From Anabaena sp. PCC 7108 (GTDB lineage: Bacteria; Cyanobacteriota; Cyanobacteriia; Cyanobacteriales; Nostocaceae): a DNA stretch of 64,000 bases. Under the pieces are notes generated by a model that did not search any database, was not told the origin of the DNA, and was given only the letters and a program-made list of their open reading frames with translations. This document shows positions 8,758 through 19,300 of the stretch, in pieces (position 1 is the stretch's first letter; each line of letters begins with the position of its first letter). Position numbers and translations under genes: made by a program. The stretch spans positions 5,650,553 through 5,714,552 of the forward strand of contig NZ_KB235896.1 in the NCBI RefSeq assembly GCF_000332135.1, given 5' to 3'.

Positions 8758-9159
8758 ATGCCAAAAAAAACTCAGAGAACTGATGGAGTTATCAGAACAA
8801 TTAGGCTTTCAGTTCGTTTTGCTGCTGATGAGTACGAGCAACTTAAACAGAAAGCAAAAGAAGGCAGAGTGAGTATCACAGAATTTATTCGACGTGCTGC
8901 ATTTCGACGGCGTGTTGTAGAATTGCCCCCTCCCCCTCAGTTAAATTGGAAGTTGTACACAGAACTAAATGCTATTGGGGTGAATCTTAACCAAATAGCT
9001 ACAGCAGCAACTAGGGCATCGAAAGCAGGGGAAGCCGTAAATATTGATCCTGAGCAGCTACAAAACTTAGTAGAATCCCTGCGTGCATCCATCAAGGAAA
9101 CACAAATGCAACTGCTGGATTGTGAGATAAGAGATGTTGAACAAGAAGACCTAATTTGA
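8758..9159 (+). CDS. mobC: Mobilisation accessory protein MobC (ribbon-helix-helix)
   Basis: From ATG 8758 the product is 133 residues. It begins MPKKTQRTDGVIRTIRLSVR and continues FAADEYEQLKQKAKEGRVSI, a ribbon-helix-helix strand plus helix, followed by TEFIRRAAFRR. It ends with the typical MobC segment ELNAIGVNLNQIATAATR. MobC binds oriT and helps the relaxase nick it. A 30-codon upstream extension (from 8668) crosses the possible oriT and lacks a ribosome binding site, so I chose the internal ATG. In related plasmids mobC runs straight into the relaxase gene; here about 1.6 kb of repeats and an IS630-type element separate them. Confidence 0.85.
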   Translation: MPKKTQRTDGVIRTIRLSVRFAADEYEQLKQKAKEGRVSITEFIRRAAFRRRVVELPPPPQLNWKLYTELNAIGVNLNQIATAATRASKAGEAVNIDPEQLQNLVESLRASIKETQMQLLDCEIRDVEQEDLI

Positions 9160-9222
9160 TTATTGAATTAGTAATTGGCCAGAACGCACGGAGAGGAAAC
9201 GATGGCGGAACGCCCGCTTTCA

Positions 9223-9277
9223 GCGATTGCGCGGAGCGCAGTACCAAAGGCGATTCCTACGGAGCGCTTCGCTATCG
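9223..9277. repeat. Palindromic dispersed repeat copy
   Basis: It starts GCGATTGCGCGGAGCGCA and continues through CAAAGGCGATTCC to GCTATCGC. It is a longer, degenerate member of the family also seen at 6093, 9433 and 11997. Confidence 0.65.
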
Positions 9278-9432
9278 CACGTAAAGTAGAAACAGCTTCT
9301 CTCACATCTTGCACCTTCTCAATAAGGGTGCGGTGGGCAATGCCCACCCTACGCAATAATAAGGGTTGTAGACTTAGATTTTCGCAATAAGATGATGGTG
9401 CAAGATATGATTTCTAAAAATAGCCCACTTTC

Positions 9433-9469
9433 AGCGATTGCGCTTCGCGCACTGCCAGAGGCAATCGCT
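9433..9469. repeat. Palindromic dispersed repeat copy
   Basis: Arms AGCGATTGCG and GGCAATCGCT enclose CTTCGCGCACTGCCAGA. This copy lies 30 bp before the left end of the IS630-type element. Confidence 0.7.
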
Positions 9470-9500
9470 CTAAAATTCACCATATTTTCCCAAATCACTA

Positions 9501-10687
9501 AGCTGTTGTGCAGCTTGATTGTATAATATAAAATTAAGTTACTAAGCAATCACCAGGAAGTATGCCAGCAAAAAACCATCTATCTCAAGAGCAGAGAGAA
9601 AGGTTATTAAAAAACCTTAAAGAGCAAGAAAATCCCTATATAAGAGAGAAGGTTCTTATCTTATTATTGATGAATGACGGCAAAACTTACCAAGAGATTA
9701 GTGATTTTTTAGATATTGCATATCCAACAGTAGCATATTGGGCAGTGCATGGAGACCCTGATAACCTAGAAAGTTTTTTGGATGGAAGAAGAGAAGGGAA
9801 CTTTCGTAAAGTCACCAAAGAATATGAAGATTTATTATTAGAAATAATTGAAAAAGAACCAACAGAATACGGATATGAATTTGGTCGCTGGACAGCAGCA
9901 AGATGTGCAACATATTTAGAATCAGCAACAGGAATTAAGTTAAGTGGTTCTCAAGTAGGAAGAATTTTAGCAAAAAAAAAGTACGTTTACCTTTGGGCAA
10001 GATACAGTCTGGAAGATAAACAGAATCCAGAGAAACGGAAGTTATTTAAAGAAAAATTGGCAGAATATTTAAAAATAACTAAAGAAGCCCCAGAGCGTTT
10101 ACAGGTATGGTTTTGGGACGAAAGTGGATTTAGTTTAAGAGTGATAAGAAGAAAAACATGGGGACGGAAAGGTAATAGAAAAAAGGTGACAGGGCAAAGA
10201 AGACGAGGAAGAGTAAATATTATGGGAGGGTTGCGTTATCATGACAAGAAAAGAATTAACTTTGTTATCAAAAAGGGGAATGCAGATGTTTTTTATGAAC
10301 AGTTGATTTCGTTAAATAATTTCCTAATACAAGAATGGATAGAACAAGGAAATCCAATCGAAAGCTTCAATAATAATTCTGCTAAGATAGTTATTATCTT
10401 AGATAATGCCAGTTTCCATAAAAGAAAAGATATTTTATCTCGGATTGAGTTAGAAATGCCAAATATTATTTTGGAGTTTTTACCACCGTATAGTCCAGAT
10501 TATAATTTAATTGAATTAGTTTGGCATTCCGCAAAAGAATATATAGCACATAGATTATTTGAATCTGTATCACAGCTAGAAGAGTTATTAAATAAATTGC
10601 TAAATGAAGGAGGTCTTATTATTAACTGGGAGCGTAAAATCAAGAATAAAGGCAATGCTATTTATTAAATTTAGCTGCGTAACAGCT
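9501..10687 (+). mobile_element. IS630-family insertion sequence, apparently intact
   Basis: The element is bounded by TA at 9499-9500 and 10688-10689, matching the TA target duplication of the IS630/Tc1 superfamily. The terminal inverted repeats are visible: AGCTGTTGTGCAGCT at the left end and, read inward on the other strand, AGCTGTTACGCAGCT at the right end (13 of 15 identical). Total length is about 1187 bp with one full transposase gene. It sits between mobC and the relaxase gene and probably interrupted their operon. Confidence 0.85.
9562..10668 (+). CDS. IS630-family DDE transposase
   Basis: A 368-residue cut-and-paste transposase with an N-terminal helix-turn-helix region (YQEISDFLDIAYPTVAYW) and a DDE catalytic core. 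The catalytic residues are D186 in WFWDESGF, D281 in IILDNASFHK, and E318 in PPYSPDYNLIELVW, giving a D-to-E spacing of 36. The reading frame is uninterrupted and the element's inverted repeats are intact, so it may still be active. Codon use is even more AT-rich than that of the flanking mobilisation genes. No programmed frameshift is needed, unlike some IS630 elements with two overlapping frames. Confidence 0.92.
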   Translation: MPAKNHLSQEQRERLLKNLKEQENPYIREKVLILLLMNDGKTYQEISDFLDIAYPTVAYWAVHGDPDNLESFLDGRREGNFRKVTKEYEDLLLEIIEKEPTEYGYEFGRWTAARCATYLESATGIKLSGSQVGRILAKKKYVYLWARYSLEDKQNPEKRKLFKEKLAEYLKITKEAPERLQVWFWDESGFSLRVIRRKTWGRKGNRKKVTGQRRRGRVNIMGGLRYHDKKRINFVIKKGNADVFYEQLISLNNFLIQEWIEQGNPIESFNNNSAKIVIILDNASFHKRKDILSRIELEMPNIILEFLPPYSPDYNLIELVWHSAKEYIAHRLFESVSQLEELLNKLLNEGGLIINWERKIKNKGNAIY

Positions 10688-10754
10688 TATCCCAACAAAG
10701 TATTCAGCTAACCCCTACATAACCCGTCGTAGACATCGCTGATAGGAGTACCCC

Positions 10755-12464
10755 TTGATTGGCAAACAGTTTAAAAATCACAGCTTTCGCTCCACCCTAG
10801 AATATGTGCTGGGTAAGGAGAAAGCCACCATGATCGACAGCAATATGGGTGGAACTACACCCATACAACTAACTAGAGAATTTGGTGCAGCTAGAAGATT
10901 TCGCCCCAATCTCCAACGTGCTTGCGCTCATGTCATTCTTTCTATTCCTCACCGCGATGTATCCCATGACAAAGGGGAATATCATGAACATTTGGAGGAT
11001 GAGCAATACACAGAAATTGCCCAGCATTGGCTCAAGTCCATGAAATTCTTGGGAGAGGAATTAAATCAAAGCCAGTACGTTGTTGCCCGTCACCATGACA
11101 CCAACCACGAACACATTCATATCATTGCATCTCGTATTCGCATGAATGGCTCGGTTGTACCAGATTCCTGGGATTATCGCCGCAGTGAGGTGATATTACG
11201 AAAATTGGAAAAAGAATACGGTTTGGAGGCTGTATCCTGTAGCAGTGACAGAGTAGCTCAAACAGTTCAAAAGGAAAGTGGGTTTGAAACAACTGTTAGC
11301 AATCGCCAAGGACAAACCCAAAAGCAGAAACATCACTCTTCTAATCAACCACCTATTACCCAACTGTTAGCGGACATCATTGATGCAGCTACGAAAGACC
11401 AACCAACTGTTACCCAATTGATACAGAGACTTCAGCAACAAAGTGTTGTGGTTCATCCCCAATTTAGTACCGGGGGGTTGTTTAAAGAGGCGATCGCTTT
11501 CGAGTTGAATGGTGTCAAAGTCGGTGGGTATAAATTAGGGTCAGCATACAGCTTTCCAGGACTTCAGAAAAAACGAGGCGTATCTTATGACCCTAAACGG
11601 GATTTACCAGCAATATATTCCTATCAGGGTAAAAAACAGGTAGAAATGCCAACACCTGCTATAGAAACAACGGTAACAGTATTGTCCCCAGAGAAAGAAA
11701 TACCATTAACCAATAAAACTACGCATAAACAAGAAACTACTTCAGAAATTAGTGCGGCGCGGAACTCTGCACCAGAACTACCGGAAGTAATCACTTCCCT
11801 CACCGCAGACATATCACAATCAGAATTACATCAAGCTATTACTGCACCAGAAGCTAAAAATAATACAAATGAGGGTAGTCAAGCACTAATCGAAGTTGAG
11901 GAGGCGAATAGCCAAAATACAGTAACGGAGATAATGACAGAACACCAAGTTATGGCTAAACGCCCACCGGAGGCAAACAACTTGCAGCAGCACTTGGCGA
12001 TTGCGCGGAGCGCACTGCCGGAGGCAATCGCTTCTAGTAAACCTGCAAAAAATACTTTGGAAACCGAGAATAGAAGCAAGGTTTCTGTAGACAACCCAGC
12101 TTTCGGTCAGGGGAGTAATGCAATACCTTCCAACATCACACCTTTGTTGAGCGCACACCAATCGGTTTATAGTTCAAAAAATCACACTAACAACATCAGG
12201 CCAATTATCAGATTTTTTTGGCAACAAGCAGGACAACCAGAAACATATTCAGGAAAATACTACGACCTTCAACTAGAGAAAGACATTCTCAAACTAAAAC
12301 GCAAAAATGGGGAAGAAATTGCAGAAATTTCTCTCTATGATGACGCTGAAAGTAAAGATAAAGGGTTGACAGATGAAGATTTGATGATACTAGAGAGACT
12401 GAAAATGTTACTGTTAACCCACAACCGACAAGAAGAAAAAGAAAATAGCGGAGAATTGGAGTAA
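10755..12464 (+). CDS. mobA: MOBP-type relaxase / mobilisation nuclease
   Basis: A 569-residue relaxase that would nick oriT and stay covalently attached to the 5' end through a tyrosine, probably Y17 (FRSTLEYVLG). The metal-binding three-histidine motif is HHDTNHEHIHII at residues 113-124. The fold corresponds to the relaxase/mobilisation nuclease domain (PF03432 type). The start is TTG at 10755, supported by GGAG eight bases upstream. After about residue 320 the protein becomes low in complexity. At residues about 415-427 it contains IARSALPEAIA, which is the in-frame translation of a dispersed palindromic repeat. An IS630 element now separates the gene from mobC, so it may depend on a new promoter. 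Confidence 0.88.
   Translation: MIGKQFKNHSFRSTLEYVLGKEKATMIDSNMGGTTPIQLTREFGAARRFRPNLQRACAHVILSIPHRDVSHDKGEYHEHLEDEQYTEIAQHWLKSMKFLGEELNQSQYVVARHHDTNHEHIHIIASRIRMNGSVVPDSWDYRRSEVILRKLEKEYGLEAVSCSSDRVAQTVQKESGFETTVSNRQGQTQKQKHHSSNQPPITQLLADIIDAATKDQPTVTQLIQRLQQQSVVVHPQFSTGGLFKEAIAFELNGVKVGGYKLGSAYSFPGLQKKRGVSYDPKRDLPAIYSYQGKKQVEMPTPAIETTVTVLSPEKEIPLTNKTTHKQETTSEISAARNSAPELPEVITSLTADISQSELHQAITAPEAKNNTNEGSQALIEVEEANSQNTVTEIMTEHQVMAKRPPEANNLQQHLAIARSALPEAIASSKPAKNTLETENRSKVSVDNPAFGQGSNAIPSNITPLLSAHQSVYSSKNHTNNIRPIIRFFWQQAGQPETYSGKYYDLQLEKDILKLKRKNGEEIAEISLYDDAESKDKGLTDEDLMILERLKMLLLTHNRQEEKENSGELE
11997..12032. repeat. Palindromic repeat inserted in frame within the relaxase gene
   Basis: GCGATTGCG at the left and GGAGGCAATCGC at the right enclose CGGAGCGCACTGCC. 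It is nearly identical to the intergenic copies at 6093 and 9433 but lies inside the relaxase reading frame, adding about a dozen residues without a stop. Confidence 0.8.
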
Positions 12465-12734
12465 AGACAGTTATATCAAACATGAGTTTGATTTATATCA
12501 AACGATATAAAGCAACAAACAAAAACTACCTCCAATTCTACTTTTTTTTACTAGCACCATCAGTGAAATAACTTTTAGAATCAAATCTGAGGAAACTATT
12601 AGTAGTTATAGCAATCGCCCGTGTTAGGACATCAATTGATGATAAAACTCAGATAACAAAAGACTTTTCATACTGTCACCTGTTCCTTGTGACCTCCTGT
12701 AACAGTGATGTATAAATTACCAAATTGGCAAATT

Positions 12735-13265
12735 TCAATACCGTGTTTCTGGTTCAAAAGGCAAGGTATCAACATCTTCAAAATTACGCAAATCTATTTC
12801 CATCTGCTTCCTTCTTTGTAAATAGGTTTTGTTGTTTGAAATAATTGCTTGCATTTGCTGTTCACCAAAATTTATGCCCTGTTCCGCATATCGAGCCGAC
12901 AATTGATTGTAATTATCAACTTCAATTTTTTTACGACGTTCCATTTCTGCTAATGATTTAGCACTGATACCAATACTATGAACATATTTCACATACTCTG
13001 GTTTCAAAGAACCATCAACATTAAATTGCTGCTTCTCTTGTTCTGTAAAGAAATCGTAGGCAGTATAATTTATCCAAGGTTCAGGGTCAGTTTCATCTAG
13101 ATGCTTGAGATAATCATATTTTACTTTTAATGTATTTGCATAGTCTTCTATTGATTCGTTACTCATACCCATAGATAACATCTGGCTTCTAGCTTCATCT
13201 TTGAGCATTCCATCTAAATTCAACTCTTTACAGTGCATATTTAACCAACGAGTCAATCTCGACAT
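12735..13265 (-). CDS. Hypothetical protein diverging from the polymerase-like gene
   Basis: A 176-residue, mostly helical and charged protein I do not recognise. Notable segments are ARSQMLSMGMSNESIEDYAN near the N-terminus and a Glu/Lys/Arg-rich central part (AEMERRKKIEVDNYNQ). It has no membrane segment or cysteine cluster. GAGGTTG precedes the ATG at 13265. Its start lies 58 bp from the start of the large plus-strand gene, so the two probably share a bidirectional promoter region and may be functionally linked. The 270 bp between the relaxase stop and this gene contain only short inverted repeats near 12475-12492. Confidence 0.6.
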   Translation of the reverse strand: MSRLTRWLNMHCKELNLDGMLKDEARSQMLSMGMSNESIEDYANTLKVKYDYLKHLDETDPEPWINYTAYDFFTEQEKQQFNVDGSLKPEYVKYVHSIGISAKSLAEMERRKKIEVDNYNQLSARYAEQGINFGEQQMQAIISNNKTYLQRRKQMEIDLRNFEDVDTLPFEPETRY

Positions 13266-13323
13266 AATTCAACCTCAATCAAGAAATAGCAATTATCTTT
13301 TTCATCAAAAATTTATCAAAATT

Positions 13324-16300
13324 ATGACTTTAGAATTCAAGCACTTTGATACTAGACTAAATCAGTGGATTCATACAGATGGTAATACCGAAAATGCCAA
13401 TTCAATTTTAACTGAAAAACTAGATAATACACTTTTAGAATTCTTCTTACCAGAGAGAGATTTTTCCTTTGGACAAATGGATGAACACTGCACAGCAGAA
13501 GACTTAAAGAACCACCCAAATGGCGATGTGTTACTGTTTTCATCCAAAACTAGGCTACTCTACGGTTTACCAGAATGTTTAGAGATCATTGAAAAACTTT
13601 GTCCAGATAGAAAAGACCGTGGTGCTTACGGTTCTATTTTTTTAGGATCATGCAAAAACGCCATCCATGAAAAACTCAATATTTTAGTAGTAGATGACAC
13701 TAATGGAGAAAATGGAGGGATTTTACCAAATGATGTGGCATATAAATTTGTAGGTGACTGCTACGGGCAAATTTCAACTGAACTATATGACACAATAACT
13801 AAAAGAAACGAACAACAAGATAAAAGTTTCCGTGTAATACAACACCGCTTTGGCTGGAGAGATGGAGATGGGGAAGATACCAAATATCGGTTTGGCAAAG
13901 GCACACTTCGTCCTTATAATCTAGATGAAATAAAATATTTAGATTCCAATAATAAACCCAAAATAGACCTAATCATCCCCATATCTAGCTTTAAGGGAAC
14001 AGATAAAGATAACCCATCTACACCAATTAAACCCCAAATCAAACCAGGTTTATATAATCAAACTATTTGGTTGGGTGAAAAATCACAGTCTCAAAAAGGT
14101 AAGACTGCCATTTCTCAACTACTGGCTTCTTTCCCCCAAGGCATCAAAGACTTTGCCGAAGAATTAGAAAAGCAAGCACAAGAACTCGCAGAAATCCAGA
14201 AAGACCCAAGGAAAGTAGCACAGTTATATTGTGAAAAATACGAAAAACGCAAAACTTTTATTGAACAGCAAAAAACTGAACAATTAGTAAATGAAGCTGT
14301 AGAAAAAGCAGTGGAATTATCTACTGATGAACCTAAGATAGATGAAAATTTATATCCAGATGATTTACAAGAAGATAGTGAATCTGAACAAGATGACTTG
14401 TTAATATACAAAATTATCAAAGCAGACTTACTTGGTCATTCCCAACTTTTAGAAACTGAGAAAGTTAAACAAGAACTTACCCGATTTGTACAAAATGAAT
14501 GGCGGGATATTGCCCTTGGTCGTGTCCTTACATTTGACCGAGGAATGATTATTCCCTCCAAAGAACTCAAAAATGGTGAGATTTCTGTGCCTTGGATAGC
14601 TGAGGGTGAAAAAATCCTGAATTTTCGCTCCCCTTTCCTCAATGCTAATGGTTTATGTGTTTCCATCAACAAACATATTGAAGATTACTTAGGACCAGAT
14701 GGCAACCCCTTGGCAGGAATTATCGTAGTTAACGATGAAGACCACAAACGCATTCAAGCTAGGATTGAAGCCCTAAAAGCACAAGGTATTGAAACTGAAG
14801 AATTAGACCCCATAGAAACAGAATCAGAACGTCAAGGTCGAGACTTTGATGGTGACTGTATTGGTGTGGAATTAGCAAGTAAATATCCTAATTTTACCGC
14901 CGAAGCTGAATACAGAAACTTGCCTGAAAATGCTTATGCTCCCACAGTCAAACTGAAAAAGCAATCTTTTTACAGAGAAGATGGTACACAACCTGAATTT
15001 GAAGAAATCGCTATTCACATGAGTGATGGTATCAGTGTTGGTATTATCAATAATCATGTGACAGCACTAGAAGCTTTAGAGTCAGAAATTGAAACTTTAA
15101 TAACTTATGGAAATTCTCAACAACAAACAGAATATTTAGACCAAGTTGGTAGTCATTATAAAAAATTAGTCAATTTAGAAAATAATCAAAACCATCCTCA
15201 AGCCATACGGGAAGAATACAGAGAACAGATGCAGGAATTTCTCAAACTTGCATCTGTTCAAAATAGAAATTCTCAAGTGATAGAACAAGCAATGGCAATT
15301 AATCGCAATATGTACCGACAAATGATTGAAGCAGCTTGTTTCCAAAATCAAATTGCGGTGGATTTATTTAAAAGTGCCAAAAAACCTGATATGGAGGTAA
15401 TAGCTGAAAATAAACGCTATCTTTATCGAGATGTTAATTATATTAAAGATAAAAAATCTTCATCTGCCTACTTAAATGAAGGTATTACTACTACTGGCTA
15501 TTCACCAGTGGAGTTACTAATTAACCAAGTTAATAAATACTTTGAAGCATCTCATTTAGAATCACGTCCTATTATCCAATTTCAAGATTTATTTAAAGGT
15601 GTAGAATTTACTCCTCAACAAAAATTTCAGGCTATATTAACCAAACAAGAATTTGATGATAAATTCAATGTAGCTACTAGATTAAATAAACGTCGAGAAA
15701 CTGAACAAGGACCTTATGCTGTTGTCAAAACCAGCAATGGTACAGAAATCACCATTACTAATCTCACTCGCTACGAACATCCAGGAATTTGGAAAGGTTC
15801 TACACTCAATATTCGTTTAGAAGAAATTCCAGAAAAATATCGGTCTTTACAACGTCCCCATACTTTGTTAGCAATAGCACAAATTGATGGAGAAACGGAA
15901 AATGGAGAAGCTAAATATTGCAAGCTGGGAACAGTTAGTCAACAATCTGTAATTGACTATAAACTTAAACCAGGAATGATAACTCAGGGAGCAACATTAG
16001 TTGAAATGAAACCTGAACTCAGAGAAAGTCAAATCAAGTTACTGTTTCAAGAAGCTTATGCTGTTGCTGAAAATTTCTATAATTTAATTCCTGAAGACCA
16101 AAAATTAGCAGCCGCAGCCGCAACATGGAATATATCAGCTTCTCGACAAGATGAATTAGAACAAGGAGATAATTCAAGTTTCAACTCTCGTAAGAAAGTT
16201 TCTAACTTTGTATTTGCAACTTTTGGTAAGGAAATAGTTGGCCGATTAGATGAGTTACAATTTTCACAACTCAAAGTATTAGGAATTGGTAAGGAAGGAG

Positions 16301-19300
16301 ATAATTTTGTTGGCAGAGAATGGAATCCGCAAGAAAAATATTCGATAGAAATACAAGCAAGTCGCTATCCTCCAGGACATGAAAGACATAATTCTAGATT
16401 GGTTTTTGTTAAAGATGATGATGAAAAATACAAAGAATTTGCTGTTTTGGAACAAAGAACAGGCCAATTAGCAATTGGTACTCAGGCACAAGCATATATT
16501 AAACCAGGTGAATCTTATACAGCTACGGCAACTATTAATTTACCATCGCAACCACCAATCAACATTACTATCAGAGAAATTAGTAAATTTTCTCATGCAG
16601 GTAAGACTTTCAATAATGAACCAGTTACACTCACTATTGGTAATGTACCAGTTCCTATTGACACAGCTAAAATTAAATTGGCTGGTCAAACATTAGGAGA
16701 ACTAGATGCTGATTCAATTCAAGAATTAAGAAAAATAAATTATTTAGCTAATGGTAATCCGCTACAACTTAAATTAAAATCTATTGGTGATAGTCAACAT
16801 GAAGGTGGTTTTATTATTGCTGAATCACCTCATGGCAATTTATTAAAAATCAATAAAATTAATGTTTATGATTTTAAAGGTCAAGTTTTTACGGGAGAAG
16901 AATATAAAAGCGTTAGTTTAGAAGTACCAACCAGTAAAAATAGGGATGCTGTTTTTCTTAATGGAGAATTATTAGGAGTTCTCCACTACAAAAAAGATAA
17001 GGAAGCACTACAAAATTTGGGAGTGCTTAAACATGGTCAACAAGGTTCTGTGAATTGTACATTACAAAGTAATTTTTCTCACACTTTTATTAATATTGAA
17101 CCCAACACAGTACAATATCCCGAAATTTGGACAAAGGAATCTCAAGCTTTTCAAGATAATTCCCAATCAAATACGGTAACAAAGCAAGAGGTGATGGTTG
17201 AAAAAAGTGGACTATTGCTGGAAAAGATCAAAGAACGTCCGACAATATTATTCACTAGTCAGGAAGATAAGGTACTGGGATTAATAGGAATAGCAGTGGA
17301 CAACCACAAAACAGAATTAGTTCAGAATTGGTTTAAATCTAAAAATATTGAATTTAATGTTTTACCGCCACAAGATGTACCACTAGAAACAAAAAAAGGT
17401 CTTTCTGTAATTTACTTGGTTAGTAGTACAATTTCATCTGATGATTTTGATGCTTTGAAGGCAAAGTTTGGACAACCATTAAGTGCTGACGGAAAAAATA
17501 GTGCTTACAATCAATATCTTAATTCCCTTCCCAATAGACCACATATAATAGGAGAAAGACTAGATAAAGTTCAAGAATCAGTTACAACTACAATACCTGT
17601 TACAGTTACACCCAATTTAGCAAATAAAAATCTACCGGAGCAAACAATTGTAGTTGCTGAAAATCTGCAAACTATATCCGCAGTAGCTGAGGTATTACCT
17701 GCTGATAACACCATTGTCTCCAAACCTGAAGAGAAGGATGTTGTGATTTCGGGTAAACCTGTGCAAATGGTGTTTCCTCTGAAAATGCACGGTGAACCCA
17801 ATCCTTTACCTGTCAGCACTACTATTGATGCTATGCGCGGATATGGTAGATGCCACACAACCAGGACTTATGAACCGTACAAAGCTTATGGGTTTAAAGA
17901 GGGAGATATAGCGATCGCCGTAGGTGGCCATTCTGCGATAACTTCCAGCAGACCATCTCCTCAAAACTCTACACAAATAGCGATCGCCTCCAACGGGCGT
18001 TCCGCCATCGCCATATCCAGTTCCCAACAAGTTGCCTTTCGAGTAGGTAAACAATACCGCATCACCCCAGAAATGATTGCAGATCCAGCATATCAGCAAC
18101 AGTGGGCAGCAATGGAAAAACACAGCAGTCGAGAACTGGCCGGTTTTAGGGATAAACCCGAAGTGTGGGGACTGCATACAGAACCGCTGGGAGATTATGT
18201 CAACGGAAAAATTGTGTCTTTCCCCAGTCCAAACCTTGAACAGTCATTAGTTACACCTGCTATACCACCACCTTTATCTACAGCTACACCCCCAGCTACT
18301 GTTATTACTTCTCCAGTGAATATCGGTTCGAGAAGTTCTGACCCTCTAGGTGCGGCTGTGACTAATCCTACTGTTAAAGCCAAGGAGTTAGGCAAAATCC
18401 AAGGAGAATATCCTGTATCTTTCCGTGATAACGCCGCAGTACCCGCCGGTAAATATGGACCAGAAACTTATACCCAAGATAAACCTGCTGGAGTCCCTTT
18501 TGTCTCTGCTGAACAAGCTTACCAACACTACAAAACAACAGTACCTTTGGGAGAACCACGAATACAGTTAATGACAGAAATTATTCAAGCTAAGTTAGAA
18601 CAACACCCCAAGTTGTTTGCAGCTATCACCCAAAGAGGAGGAGTAGAATGGTTGGAAAACTGTACTCACTATGTCACTTCTACCAGAGATAACTACTGGG
18701 AAGGCAAGGGTAAAGAATCTCCGTTTATTCGCGCTTTGATTGAGGGATATTCTAAAGTGTTGGAAAATTCTCAGACTATTCAAGCATCCTCAGAATTGAT
18801 ACCAAAGGTTTCTGTACAAACAATTACAACCCTGTCCACACCTCAATCCAAAGATTTTGTCCAAGAAATTCTTAGTTCTCCCAAAACTTCCAACCCACTT
18901 GCTAATCTCCAACCCCTAAATGCTGCTGTAGCAACGCATATGCAAAAGGATGTGGCAATGGCTGAAGTAGCTACTCAATTCATTGGTATATCATCTGCAC
19001 CACCTGAAACACTCTCTAGCACCCGTAATTATCAAAAAGCTTGGGGGGAAAGGGCAAATACGGGGGTGTACTCAGCTAATGACACGATTATGGTTTCAGG
19101 TTCTGGTCCTTGGAGGGGTGTTACTCAACAACAAATTTTGGACACCTTCAATAATCATTATGTACCGTTAATTGATCAGGCGATCGCTGTTGGTAGTTCT
19201 TTTATAGTGGGTAATGCTGCTGGTACTGACCAACTGGTAAAACAATATTTAGAAGTACAGGGATATAAGTTGGAAGCTGTAAATGATGGGTACACACGCG

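Larger units (their letters stand above)
9160..9500. other. Repeat-filled gap between mobC and the IS630 element
   Basis: Three palindromic elements lie in a row: a GCGATTGC-type repeat at 9223-9277, a GGGTGCGGTGGGCAATGCCC-type hairpin around 9327-9354, and a second GCGATTGC-type repeat at 9433-9469. The open frames here are translations of these repeats. No gene is called. Confidence 0.7.

Noticed and set aside
9168..9549. Short open frames on both strands around 9.2-9.5 kb
   Set aside because: They are translations of palindromic repeats (for example IARSAVPKAIP-like peptides), not genes.
12735..13265. 176-residue gene as an antitoxin for the giant protein
   Set aside because: No antitoxin-like DNA-binding or toxin pairing features can be seen; the idea rests only on position.
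13201..13323. Upstream start for the giant polymerase-like gene
   Set aside because: That extension overlaps the divergent 176-residue gene and its residues look like translated antisense; ATG 13324 begins the plausible protein.
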